Shown here in pieces: positions 47,751 to 58,401 of a stretch of 64,000 nt of DNA. Below the pieces are notes generated by a model. It ran no database searches, had not been told where the DNA came from, and saw only the letters and a list, made by a program, of their open reading frames with translations. The position numbers and the translations under genes are program-made. Where the stretch lies: the NCBI GenBank assembly GCA_030762935.1, contig CM060900.1, forward strand, positions 368,791,132 to 368,855,131, given 5' to 3'. Numbering within the stretch: the first letter of the stretch is position 1; every line of letters begins with the position of its first letter. This DNA is from Hymenopus coronatus (Eukaryota; Arthropoda; Insecta; Mantodea; Hymenopodidae).

Positions 47751-49822
47751 GTGAATAGCACAGCATTCATTGGTAACAGGGGTGACTCATCACCCCATTG
47801 CTTTACTTTATATTTATTGCTAACTATACAATACTTTTAAAGGGAAAATTGGTTCATTGTTAGACATTAATGTTATTAACACAGAGCACAGTTAGGGTAA
47901 TTTAATAACAGTTATTATGATTTAGGAGAAACAAGATATGCAAATTTCTTTTCTGTGATCATTGCATGCAGGCTTTCCGCATTTTACACAAGCTATTTTC
48001 ACTTTTCTGTCTTTATCTCTTGTGCACAAATGGCACCTTGCTTGCTTCTGCAGTTTTGAAGGTCTGTGATCTTGATCTTGGGGGTTCTTGCTTCTCTTGA
48101 ATCCCAGAAGTGAAGTTATGTTTTCAGACAACTCCCGCGGCAAATTCATTTGTAGATGGCATTGCATGTGTGGTGAAGCAACTTGAAATCCAAGATTCTT
48201 TAGAAAATCTTTTCTTTTCATCTCCTGCTGTAATTTTACTGAGAAAGGAATGTAAGTATTTATTGCTGCCTGGTCCAAAATAACATTTAAAGTGGCCATC
48301 AGCATGTACCCCTTGAAACAGGGTATGCATGTACCATTTTGTTAAAATCATCCACGCCTCCTTTTGTACTATTATAAAAATCTGTTTTCCCTGGCTTTTT
48401 GGTAGCCTCGTCAACATCAGGAGCACTATGCATAGTAGACAAAAGTACCACTGATTTCCCCTTTTTAGGAGTGAAGGAGAAAGTGTCTTTTTCTGATGAA
48501 AAGTAACTTGAGAAGATAGTACTTTCTTCTTTCTATTAGGTAGGAAACTTGGTGGGATTTCCACCTTATTTTTTTGCATTGTACCAACAATTGTCAAATT
48601 ATATTTCAACATCATTTCTGCCAAAAGTACAGATGTGAACCAGTTGTCACAAGTGATGTTCTACCTGTACCATGAATTGTTTCTGTCAAAGCTTTCACAT
48701 AGTAAGTTGGCAAACTTTCGTTCATGTTTCTATTCTCCTTCCCTATGTATGGCATAGCATCAATCATGTAATATGTTCTGGCATCACACATAGTCATTAT
48801 TTTGATGTCATATTTATCTGGTTTAGAAGCAATGTAAATACGGAAAGGATATTTGTCACGAAACCCTAAAAACTGCTCATCAATGGTCTCGTACATATGT
48901 GGATAGTAATTTGAGCAGCAATTGCTTATGAAAACTGTCCAAAGCTCATGTATAGGTGAAAATTTATCTTCCCTGTTTCTCCTTGTCTTGTCATCAAGTC
49001 TCAGACAATTTAGCAGAAATTTGAATCTCATTTGGCTCATAATACATTTGTACACTGATGATCCAGACCACATGTCTTCAATATTGTGGTGACCATCTTT
49101 TCTGCTACCTGACATGTAAAGTAATTCTATTATTGCACATATTTCTTCTCTGGCCAGAATATGTGCATCTCTTCCTTTGAATTTCCTCATTTGTATGATC
49201 TACAACCATCTGAACAATAGTTTTATTTAATAGAATTTTGAGGGTATCATGCTCTGAATCACTGTTTTGAGCAAAGTTAGCAGCTTTGAGAGTTTTCACA
49301 ATGTTCCAAGTAGGAGTTCTACTTTCCTTAGACAGTTCTATAAACCATAAAAATCCATTCTTACCTTTTACTGTGTTTGGTGATGATGCCTCCTCCACCT
49401 CCTCCTCATGTAATGTTGTAGCTTCAATCTCAAAATTATGTGCAGATGCTATTTCTAAGTTATCTTCTTCCCTTGAAAGTAAGTAATTTTCGCTGTCATC
49501 CTCATATTCTTCTAAAGCTCTTCTCATAAAGTCATCAAATCTTGGGTCACTGACATTCATAGATTCCATGTTTGAAAATCTAGAATACAAATAACTGCTA
49601 CATGCACGGTAACAGGAGTGACTTATAGCACCAAGGATTATTCAGTCCTGAGTAGCGGCTGAAACTGACTGTTAAATCAGCACGGCTGACCAGTAACTGA
49701 TATCTGCAATAATGACAGAGGAATACATAGACATGACAGGAAAGTAAAACCATTGTAGCCAAATTTATAGTTGAAACAAATTGTTGTTGGGGTGATGCAT
49801 CACCCCTGTTACCATCAGAGGG
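47736..49822 (-). mobile_element. piggyBac-like element with TTAC target duplication
   Basis: The left end (47736, CCCTCCATTGGTAAC) and the complement of the right end (49822, CCCTCTGATGGTAAC) match, and both are followed inward by a TAACAGGGGTGA-type block (immediately on the right, after about 25 bases on the left). TTAC sits directly outside both ends (47732-47735 and 49823-49826). piggyBac elements normally duplicate TTAA and start with CCC, so this is a TTAC variant. The right inner repeat holds a perfect 18-base palindrome (49789-49806). The length of 2.1 kb and a minus-strand transposase gene fit the family. Confidence 0.85.
47922..49590 (-). pseudogene. piggyBac transposase with four frame segments
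   Basis: The gene reads from 49590 down in alternating frames: 49105-49590 (acidic N-terminus, RRALEEYEDDSENYL), 48612-49190 (catalytic domain with FLLNCLRLDDKTRR, the first Asp in TIDEQFLGFRDKYPFR and the YDIKIMTMCDA block), 48124-48624, and 47922-48305 (C-terminal Cys-rich domain with CHLCTRDKDRK and CVKCGKPACNDH). The second Asp (TCDNWF) and third (KGGVDDFNK) are both present, but off the longest frame next to the frame changes at about 48620 and 48350. At least three single-base indels break it. The transposase normally cuts at TTAA and leaves no footprint; this copy is inactive. Confidence 0.88.
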
Positions 49823-49826
49823 TTAC

Positions 49827-49964
49827 TGAGGTTGTATAGTGAAAGTCCACTAAAATAAAATAGTGCACATCTGTGCAAACTAATATTAGAAATGTTTAAA
49901 TATATCATTCTTTTTCTATTGAATGCAAAATTATTTTTATTTTCTCTACATGCAGTATGTACAT
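49827..49964. other. Short intronic gap
   Basis: Between the piggyBac end and repeat family A copy 2. Nothing recognised. Confidence 0.5.
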
Positions 49965-50800
49965 AGTGTATAGCAAAGGTATTGCATTCCACCCAAAAAT
50001 GTTATACCAAGATATCACTGGAAATATATATTTGAGGTTCCCTGAGTCAAAGAAAAAGCATTTTTAGAAAAAGGTCAGTGCATTGCACAAAAACTAAAAG
50101 ACCATTAAACACCAAACTTGGTATTTAAGTTTATTATTTTCCAAGAATGGGACAAGATGATTCTAAAAACAATCCTGCTCCAAACTACCTTTTATATGGA
50201 AACTTTTAAATTTTTTTTTTTTTTTTTTCAAAAATATCTCTTGCAATTTTGATTAAAGTACTATATATTTTTGTGGATATTTACATCACAAATAAAATGT
50301 ACATCTTGAATCTTCTGGGAATAACTTCTGAAGACCTGTTCATTCTGGATTAATTTTCAGAATTTTGCCTAACTAGTAAACTGTAAGAAATAGACAAAAA
50401 CTTACTACACAAAAATTGAGATCTTGTTAAAATACACAATCTTTGTCATATGCAATTTTGTTGTAGAGTTGACCATTTACAAGATATTCCTTGTTATTGG
50501 TTTCAAGTTTAAACTACATAACTTTACTCAAATGGGTTTACCTTTCCTTACATCACACGCTTGTTCACTGTTGACCTTTCAAAGCAAACTGAGCTCCAAT
50601 TATTCACAGCTTTTAAAAGATATAACTATCACTTTAGCAACATTTCCCTTCTGCTTATAAGGAATCAAGTAGAAGACCATTTCAGCTAATGCTTATCTTG
50701 ATTAGCATGATGTAGATAAAAGAATCTCTTTTGTATGAATAATTTGTTGCAGAACAGTTAGAGAAAGTCATGTGAATGGAACACAGATTTTTAAAACATA
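49965..50800 (+). repeat. Interspersed repeat family A, copy 2
   Basis: Matches 3093-4250 in order and orientation but lacks the SINE found in copy 1, so it shows the empty site. A T18 run interrupts it near 50213. No coding capacity. The homology starts near ATAGTGTATAGCAAAGGTAT and ends near GTGAATGGAACACAGATTTT. Confidence 0.8.
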
Positions 50801-52210
50801 TAATTAAATAACAGTTTTTGTCCATGTTTTAAAAATAGTACATATATGTTGGTATAAACTAACTTTACTGTTCACCAACATGGGTAGCTAAGGTTATTAT
50901 GGCCTAGACTCATTTAAGGAAAGTCTATGTTACAATTCTTTCCAGAACTGTCCTCCCTGATAAGGTTTTTCTCGCTCATAATTGGTACCATAAAATTAGG
51001 TCTGGAACATTTCCTGCCTAAAATTTCCCTATGCAGTTATCATTTCTTTTATCAGCTGTTGATTGCCTGTGGTGTAATTTGCAGTAAGAATGGATGCAAA
51101 ATACAAAAAAAAAAAAAAAGAAAAAAAGAAAGAAAAAAAAAAAAAGAAAGAAAGAAAAAAAGAAAAACAAAACAAAACCAAAAAATACGGAGCTATAATG
51201 TTTAAAATGAGCTTTGGTTCCCTATTCTGCAGTAAACAGTTCATTATATAGCTTTCCGCTAACATTAAATACCAAGGTATTATCTACCTTAAAAGTTACT
51301 TTCAACATTGCATATTTGAATCCTGGTATTCCATTACACCCTTAATGGGTTTAATTTAGATAAATTATTCATGGTAGCATATCTTGAGATTGGAGACTTA
51401 CCAGCAGCTATTAGACTTAAGTTCAGCTAAGAAGGCAGGCAGAAGTTAACGTTTTATGCACAGAAACAGAAGATATATTGCAGAAGGTATTGCCATATCA
51501 TTCTGTCTGTAGAGGTATGATCAGCCATGACACTGACATATTACTAATCATTCATCCAAGCACAATTACAGTAGAAATAATTTTTGTTTATCTTCACAAA
51601 GATTTAATAGCAACTAGATAAAACAAATTAAAAATAATAAGCAAGGAAATTGTAATATATACACAAATAAAGGTGTAGATAACTTAAAATCTTCAGTCAG
51701 TCACTGCCATCACTTGAATTGGACAAGGAAGATGATTCATATAGATTGATTATGATAGATCGTCTCTTTCCAACTCCTTTCAAAATTCCTGTTCCTGTAT
51801 TTCTGCATGTCAGATGTAATTTTCTGAATTGGAAAATTACTGGAGATCACCTCGTGTGTCAGTTTATCCAGTCAGCAATTTTGAGTGTGTTGTTTTATCT
51901 TCCTATGTACCCCATTACACTGACTGTACCAACTCATTGGGGTTGTAGTGACAATGGCATGGAAGTAACTGCACTATGTGATATCCATGCTGCCTAACAA
52001 TTTCATTTATTTCATTATGGTTTGTTGTGCAGGTTTGTGCATCTGAAACAGAAATAGTAGGTGCACTCTGTTCTTGTGTCCTTATATTCTATATACCTCT
52101 AGAAGTGAGCTATGGAATTGTCTGGTTTTCTGGTGTTGTGCGCAAAGGTTTATTTAATTACAGTAAATGAAAGCAGGCATGTTCCATCACCATAACTGAA
52201 TTCTTGGCAA
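50801..52210. other. Intronic stretch with A/G tract
   Basis: No gene recognised. An (A)n/(AAAG)n tract occupies about 51105-51182. The 92-codon frame at 51719-51997 has no recognisable domain. Confidence 0.5.
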
Positions 52211-52348
52211 GAACTGGTTTTCAATTCAATTCTTCAATTCTTTATTAGCTGTCAATGCTCTTTTACAAGCTTCTGACATTGTCAAAGGGGTATAATATAT
52301 AATCATAGGATATACAGTATATAAAATTAAACATCTAACACACAACAA

Positions 52349-54455
52349 CTAAGAGATATTTACAGATTTAATAACTTTATACAAACATTTATCAATTAAG
52401 AAGTACTTTAGCTTGTTTTGAAACTGCTTAGTACCATTTAGTGACTTAATTGCTGCTGGCAATGTATTAAATAAAATTAGACCCGTCACAAAAACATCTT
52501 TATCACTTGACTTTTTAGAAGTATGTTCTCTGAAATAGTCATTGTTGTGTCTGGTATTGTAGTCGTGAACATCAGAAATCTTCAAATTAAGCTTATTTAC
52601 AGCAAAAAGAATAGCTTTATATACATATAGTGAATACAGTGTGAAAATATCTACACATGAATCAGTATTTTTTAAGTTAAAAATTATCCTAATGCACCTT
52701 TTCTGTAGGACGAATACTCTGTCCAGATGAACCCTTGGACAATATCCCCATGACAATATCCCCATATTTCAATTCCATATGAGAGATATGGGTATAGAAC
52801 CCAAAAGTAGATCATTTTTAGGAGGTTGGTGTCACCAATTGGCTTGAAATGTCTAATTAGATATATTGATTTGCTAATTTTTTTACATAGTGAATATGAT
52901 TACTCCATGTCATATTATTGTCCTTATATAGCCTCAGGAATTTATGTAAACTTACATCATTTATATTACAATTATTTATCTGTACATTTATTTTGAAGTG
53001 AGTCTTGTTAGTTAGGCTAATTTGCATTGATGTGGTTTTTTCCATGTTGCACTTGAGATTATTTGTGTCAAAATAATTTGTCAGCTGTTCTCCCTGATAG
53101 CTTATGTCCTGGATTAATTTATTATTATTCCCAGCTGAACAGTTGTATCATCTGCTTAGGATATTATCTTAGCCCCATGTGTAATTGGCAAGTCATTTAT
53201 GTAGACGATAAACAGTAATGGTCCTAATACACTGCCTTGGGAAACCCCATATTTTACAGTCTTACAGGTTGAGCTATAATAATTTTGATAATTTGCATTT
53301 TGGTAAAGAATTTGTGTGTATTGTATTCTGCCTTTTAAATAAGAAGTTATTAAGTTCTAGGACATTCCCCTTATACCACAATTATCTAATTTTTGAATGA
53401 GGATATCATGATCTACACAATCAAATGCTTTTGATAAATAAAAAAATAAGGCACCCACCTTTTCGTTATTCTCTAATTTTATAGATGCTTGGTGTGCAAA
53501 CTCTGCAATTGCAGTAATTGTTGATAGACCTTTTTGGAAGCCGTGTTGGAACCCTTGAATAGTGTTATTTTTCTTTAGAAAGGACAAGAGTCTGTTTAAG
53601 ATTACCTTTTCAAATATTTTTGCTATTTCTGAAGTTAATGTAATAGGCCTATAATTATTTATATCTTGTTCATCTCCTTTTTTATACACAGGCCGCACTA
53701 TACTGGTTTTAAGACGCTGGGGGAATTCACCCTTCTCTATAGAATTATTGATAAGGTGTGAAATGGGCTTTGCAATAACATGTTTACAGTGTTTTAAGAT
53801 TATGGGGTCTATTTCACCCCGCCCGTGGGATGCTTTGCTTGTTAAGGCTGATATTATATCAATTATCTCACTTTCAGAAGTTGGTTTTAAGAATAGTGAT
53901 GAGCTTGTGCTACAGACAGTATCAGGATTTATGCTGCCCATGCCTTTTGGAGAGTTCATTCCTACATTTACAAAAAATTCATTAAAAAGTTCACTAACTG
54001 GTAATGGGTCACTAATTATTTCCCCGTCTTTTTTAAGGTTAATAGTTTTTTGGGTTACTCTGTTCAGTCTACTTTCATTAATGTATCCCCATGCTGCTTT
54101 TTGTATATTTCTATTTTTATTTATTGTCTGTTTATATGATTGTGCCTGTAAGATATTAAGATTGTCAAGACATTGCTTTTTGGTATTTTTGTATTTTTCT
54201 TTATAAAATGCCATCACTGTATATTTCTGTATTTGGGACAGTTCCTTCATTTCTTGCTTTAATTTAATTAGGTGAAGAGGAATTTTGAATGTTTTTTTTA
54301 AAATGTTTCTGTAGTTTGACATCTTTTACTGGGCAGCAATGGTTAAAGTAATCATTAAAAATCCTATAAAATTCATCACACTTGTCATTTATGTTATTGT
54401 AAGAATACATACTCTCCCAAGACTCTTCGCTTAAAAAACCTGCAAACAATTCCAA
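52349..54455 (-). pseudogene. LINE 2 reverse transcriptase (broken)
   Basis: Frame 53357-54322 (321 codons) has IVRPVYKKGDEQDINNYRPI, FQHGFQKGLSTITAI and a motif A reading FFYLSKAFDCVD, where Tyr replaces the usual catalytic Asp. A shorter frame, 54264-54455, gives the linker from the endonuclease. Past a frame change, [17 protein letters not shown] is readable near 53200. Motif C has ADD, but the Tyr codon before it is a stop (TAA, 53156-53158). The thumb (52857-53045) and C-terminus (52349-52765, VFVLQKRCIRIIFNL) are in further frames. Both catalytic motifs are damaged. Confidence 0.82.
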
Positions 54456-54466
54456 GCATCTATCCT

Positions 54467-55329
54467 TTAACTGCCTTTGTTTTTTTTTTTTATATTAACC
54501 TTTTGTATCTTGTATTCAATGTGTACAAAATCAACACATTGCACATAGTGGTCAGATAAGTGGGTATCAAGTACATCAGCTTTTAAAACTTGTTCACCAA
54601 TGTTGGTTATAACATGATCAATTGTTGTTTTGGAATAATTTGTAACCCTGGTAAAAAAGTGGATTAGTTCAACAAGGTTAAATGATGTTATAACCTGTGA
54701 TAGTTTTTTATAGTTGCTGTCCATTGGATCCAAGTTAATATTGAGATCCCCCGCAAGAATTATTTTTGTATTGGTTCTTGAATATCTGGCCAAGAGGCTT
54801 TCCAATAAGTGTAGGAATTCAGGCAGGCATGCACTAGATGATCTGTAAATACCAAAGTCGCATGTGTTTTCTGTTTTTGTTGTTATCTTAATACCTGCCA
54901 GCTCCATTACTACCTTTCTAGATTTAAGGGGGTTATATCGAGTCCATTTTGAGTGAAAATTGCTACCCCTCCACTTTTGAATGAAGATCTAGAATATTGA
55001 CTCACTAACCGATAATTACAAATATTTACAATTTCAAGCTGTTCATCATTCAATCTATGTTCAGTTAGTATGGCAACCTGGGGCTTGATTTCTTTGGCTA
55101 AATGCTCAAATGCAACATGCTTATTACTTAAGTGCTGTATATTTAAGTGCAAAACCCGAAACATTTTATTATTAGAGTTGCTGTTAGAGATTATTTTACC
55201 TTTGTTATGAAGAACTTGCTTTTTGTCCAAGGATACATCTGCAGCAGCATTCCCATTATCACTATTATTACCTAACAACTTATTTGATTCACTCAGAGTA
55301 ATATTAATTTCGTCAGTAGTAACATCCAC
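54467..55329 (-). pseudogene. LINE 2 endonuclease domain (frameshifted)
   Basis: Frame 54910-55329 holds VLHLNIQHLSNK, LTEHRL with the metal-binding Glu, and SSFKSGGVAIF. Frame 54467-54907 continues with FGIYRSSS, IILAGDLNINLD, TTIDHVITNI and the final catalytic LSDHYVQ. One indel near 54908 separates them. All the usual endonuclease motifs are present, so only the frame is lost. Confidence 0.82.
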
Positions 55330-55340
55330 CTTCGAGTTCG

Positions 55341-55891
55341 TTAGTTTCCCTCAAGTACTGAACTAATAACATCGCACAGCAGCTTCCCGAATTTATAGGC
55401 ACCTCTACGGTTAAAATGGACACCAACTCTTCCAAATTCACTTTCTACCAACCAAAAGTTCGCATGAACAAAAGTATAATGTTTATTAGAGAACAGCCAA
55501 TTCAGTTCTTTGTTGATTTTCACAATTTTCCTGTCGGTCACATCCCGTCTTCTTAGCACGCCACTAACAATGATCTTCACTTCAGGTGCTTCAGCTTTCA
55601 CATAGTTTAAGAGGTCCATCGTCATACCCATAGTTTGTTCTGCACATAGACCTGATTTGATATTATTGGTTCCAGCATGAACCACCATCACATCTGGTCA
55701 AACCACTGCTTCCTTACTTGATACATCATTTTGGAGTGATGGTCTTTGCTGGCCATGGATTTAGACTTAAATACAAATTTGCTCTCAGGAAAAAAGCTGA
55801 ACCAACCAGTAACACAATTAGCCGGCTGCCTTTGCCAATAGGAACCTTTAAGCCAACAGAACCAATATTTTCCAACCGCTTGAATTGGCAT
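55341..55891 (-). pseudogene. LINE 2 ORF1 with SGNH-type domain, lacking the triad Asp
   Basis: Frame 55341-55691 (116 codons) has block III MVVHAGTNN, a middle VLRRRDVTDRK and block V GRVGVHFNRRG. In LINE 1 this block reads GRDGLHL; here Val stands where the catalytic Asp should be, so the esterase triad is broken. Upstream, 55688-55891 reads another frame that may contain the rest of the domain, but block I (Gly-Asp-Ser) is not seen. It ends just before the endonuclease frame, as in the first LINE. Confidence 0.72.
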
Positions 55892-55970
55892 AGTTTTGGT
55901 TGACTAAAGTCTTGTCTAAATAATATACAGCAGATAATCCCTCTTTCCTTATCTTGTGCAGGGAGCATAC

Positions 55971-57866
55971 AAAAGCCATTCTTGCTGCAACAATGTTGCT
56001 CTGTTCCATTAGGAATTTTATGCCATAATTAGTAAGTTTGTACTTAAATGCAGTAATTAAAATATAGAGTATTGAGAATTTTCAGCATTGAACATTTTCA
56101 ATTTTTCTCAATTTTACCACCAAATTTTCTACTGCTGGATATTCTCCTCTCTCATATGTATTGTAACAAAATCTCTCGTTCAAATGCTGATTTACAAATT
56201 GTCTTATTCTAATGTTGCAAAACAATTTTATTTTTTATTGCTATGATGCTCATTTGACTGCTTCAACTGTCTCTCTCTAATCTAAGTATGCTCTCTTTAG
56301 TCACTGCCTAAACCGACACTGCTGGCTTTTTTTGCCCTCCTTTTTATACTTCCTGGTTATGTAACAAGAAATCGAGAAGTAGAAGTCATTACTGCATGTG
56401 TGACAGTGCAAGGCATTGGTTTAAATTGCTCACTAAAGCACATATTAAATTTATCCACACCTGCAAAAATGTAATGGAGCTATGGAAAGTAAGTCATTAT
56501 GCTTGTGTAACAATTCAGTGTGGAAAGCTATAAGCACAAGTACAGGGGTGCAGTCACAGTATAGAAAATTATGTGATGAACATTTTTGCTGACTTCATCT
56601 AAACCAGTAACTTCCTTATTGTAATTGCATCGCTTGCCTGGTGATTTGAATCTGCAACTCTATTGCTTTTAATGGACCTCTTTAGAAATATGGATGGTTG
56701 GTATCTGATGTTAAATGCTTGATAATGAAATAATGAAATCATTCTTTTTCTTGCACTCCAATATTTATCTGGGAGGGAGTCTTTAGAAATATGCTGCAAT
56801 GTTGATAGCCCTTGCTGTCTTCTTCTAAGCTGTGGCAACACAGGAGACAGGACTATGTGATATTTTTTATGGTTCTAACTCCAAATATTTTCTAAAATAA
56901 TGTGAATTGTGTGTATAAACTTCTTTTGCCTGTGTGTGCAATATGTGACATACTATTTTTATCTTCCACCAGCATCATATTTTACCAATTGCTTCCCACA
57001 AAATGAAAGAAAAACTTAAATTTGAAATAATGAATAATTCTGTTCACATGCTGACACTCAACTGAAGTGCATTGTTTTGGGGAAGCCACGTGACATGTTT
57101 GGTTTTCTGTGCATTTAGCAGATGACCACCTTCTTAGCTGAATCTGAGTCTAGACAGCTGACAGAAGTCCATTGCACAGTCAGGAATTTTTGTCAAATTA
57201 GCATAAATATAGTGTACTGGCAGAGAAAAAACATTGCACTTTAATTGAGAACAAATTATGGTATTGAATTAATTATCCAATCCAACTGAAATTTATATGA
57301 AATTACTCTTTTGAATCATTTCCATTAAAAGTATAATGCAAAAACCAATAAGCCATATTACCAATCAGATAAAAGGCTGTTATGTAATAAGTTGGAATGA
57401 AACTATGTACTACTTTTCATTGTATGGTATTATAATATTAACAGTGCTTGGCCAATGTATAGTACACTGGTATAGTACTTGAGATTTACTGAGAGGTCCC
57501 TTTGAATTTGAATATTTGATTAAAAATAAAATATTAATTTTGGGAGGAATGTTTGACAGTTGAGATAGGCTTATTTCCCTATTTTATTTACAGCATATGT
57601 AATTTTTATCTTACAAAGAATTCAGCTATAAAATTTCCATTGTGATATAGTGTTAGTAAGATGGCTATGTGGAATAAGAATAGCCTAGTAATTTGCTGGT
57701 CTAAGTGAGGATTTTTATCAGAAAGACATTAAATGTTTCTTTAAAATGTTATATTTAACACATGTTATATAAAAATGATGATCCAAAAAATGAAATTAAA
57801 GCAAGAAAAACAGATGTAACATGAGATTCAATCTTTGTCCCAAAACTTATGTTGTTCAGCAGCAAC
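55971..57866. other. Intronic stretch, nothing recognised
   Basis: No gene or repeat boundary recognised. The minus-strand frame 56599-56841 lacks any domain. Confidence 0.5.
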
Positions 57867-57878
57867 ATGCTCTAACAA

Positions 57879-58389
57879 TTGAAATCTTGCAAATATGCAA
57901 AGAAGCTTGTGACAGTGATGTGATTAAATAAAAAGCAAAAGAATTTGAGTCAGTTTTTGTAACACAAACATCATTTAGTAATTGCTTACTGGGACCAGTT
58001 TTGGGAACACTTGTTCCCATTTTCCACCCTTCACTCAGATTAAATCTTGCTTCGTTGGTGTCAACGATGAGGGTGGTGGTGTATCATTTGTGGAGGCATC
58101 TGGCACTGGATCTATGAACTTCCAAAGGTTGCTGAATGGGATAAGTCAAAATTCATGATATGGTTCTTTTCCTTCATGATGTAGATCTTCTCTCAGACAT
58201 CTAATTCTATGTGTTTATATGCTGGTTTTAACAGTTTTTTCATGTCCTGATGTTCAAAAATGATAGGCAACACCTGATTTTTCTGTTTGCTTGTAATTTA
58301 GGTTTCTCATGTGTTCCTTTAATCTGGTTTCCAAACTTCTTTTTGTCCTTCCTATATAAACTAGATTACAGTCTGAGCATTTAATTTTA
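57879..58389 (-). mobile_element. 5'-truncated Penelope-like element with 12-bp target duplication
   Basis: A 511-bp minus-strand copy, flanked by ATGCTCTAACAA on both sides (57867-57878 and 58390-58401). It starts in the GIY-YIG domain (CSDCNLVYIGRTKRSL) and runs through the coding end to the 3' terminus TATTTGCAAGATTTCAA. That terminus is the same base as the left end of the 38957 insertion, which fixes the element's true 3' end. Several stops break the frame. Confidence 0.9.
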
Positions 58390-58401
58390 ATGCTCTAACA
58401 A

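Larger units (their letters stand above)
52211..55970 (-). mobile_element. Second CR1-like LINE, more decayed
   Basis: Same organisation as the LINE at 22.4-26.8 kb, also on the minus strand: SGNH-type ORF1, endonuclease, reverse transcriptase and a simple-repeat tail. On the minus strand it ends TAATAAAGAATTGAAGAATT plus ATTGA-type units. Protein wording differs throughout, so it is a related but separate family. Frameshifts and stops are more numerous than in the first. The 5' limit is uncertain (55.7-56.0 kb). Confidence 0.82.
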
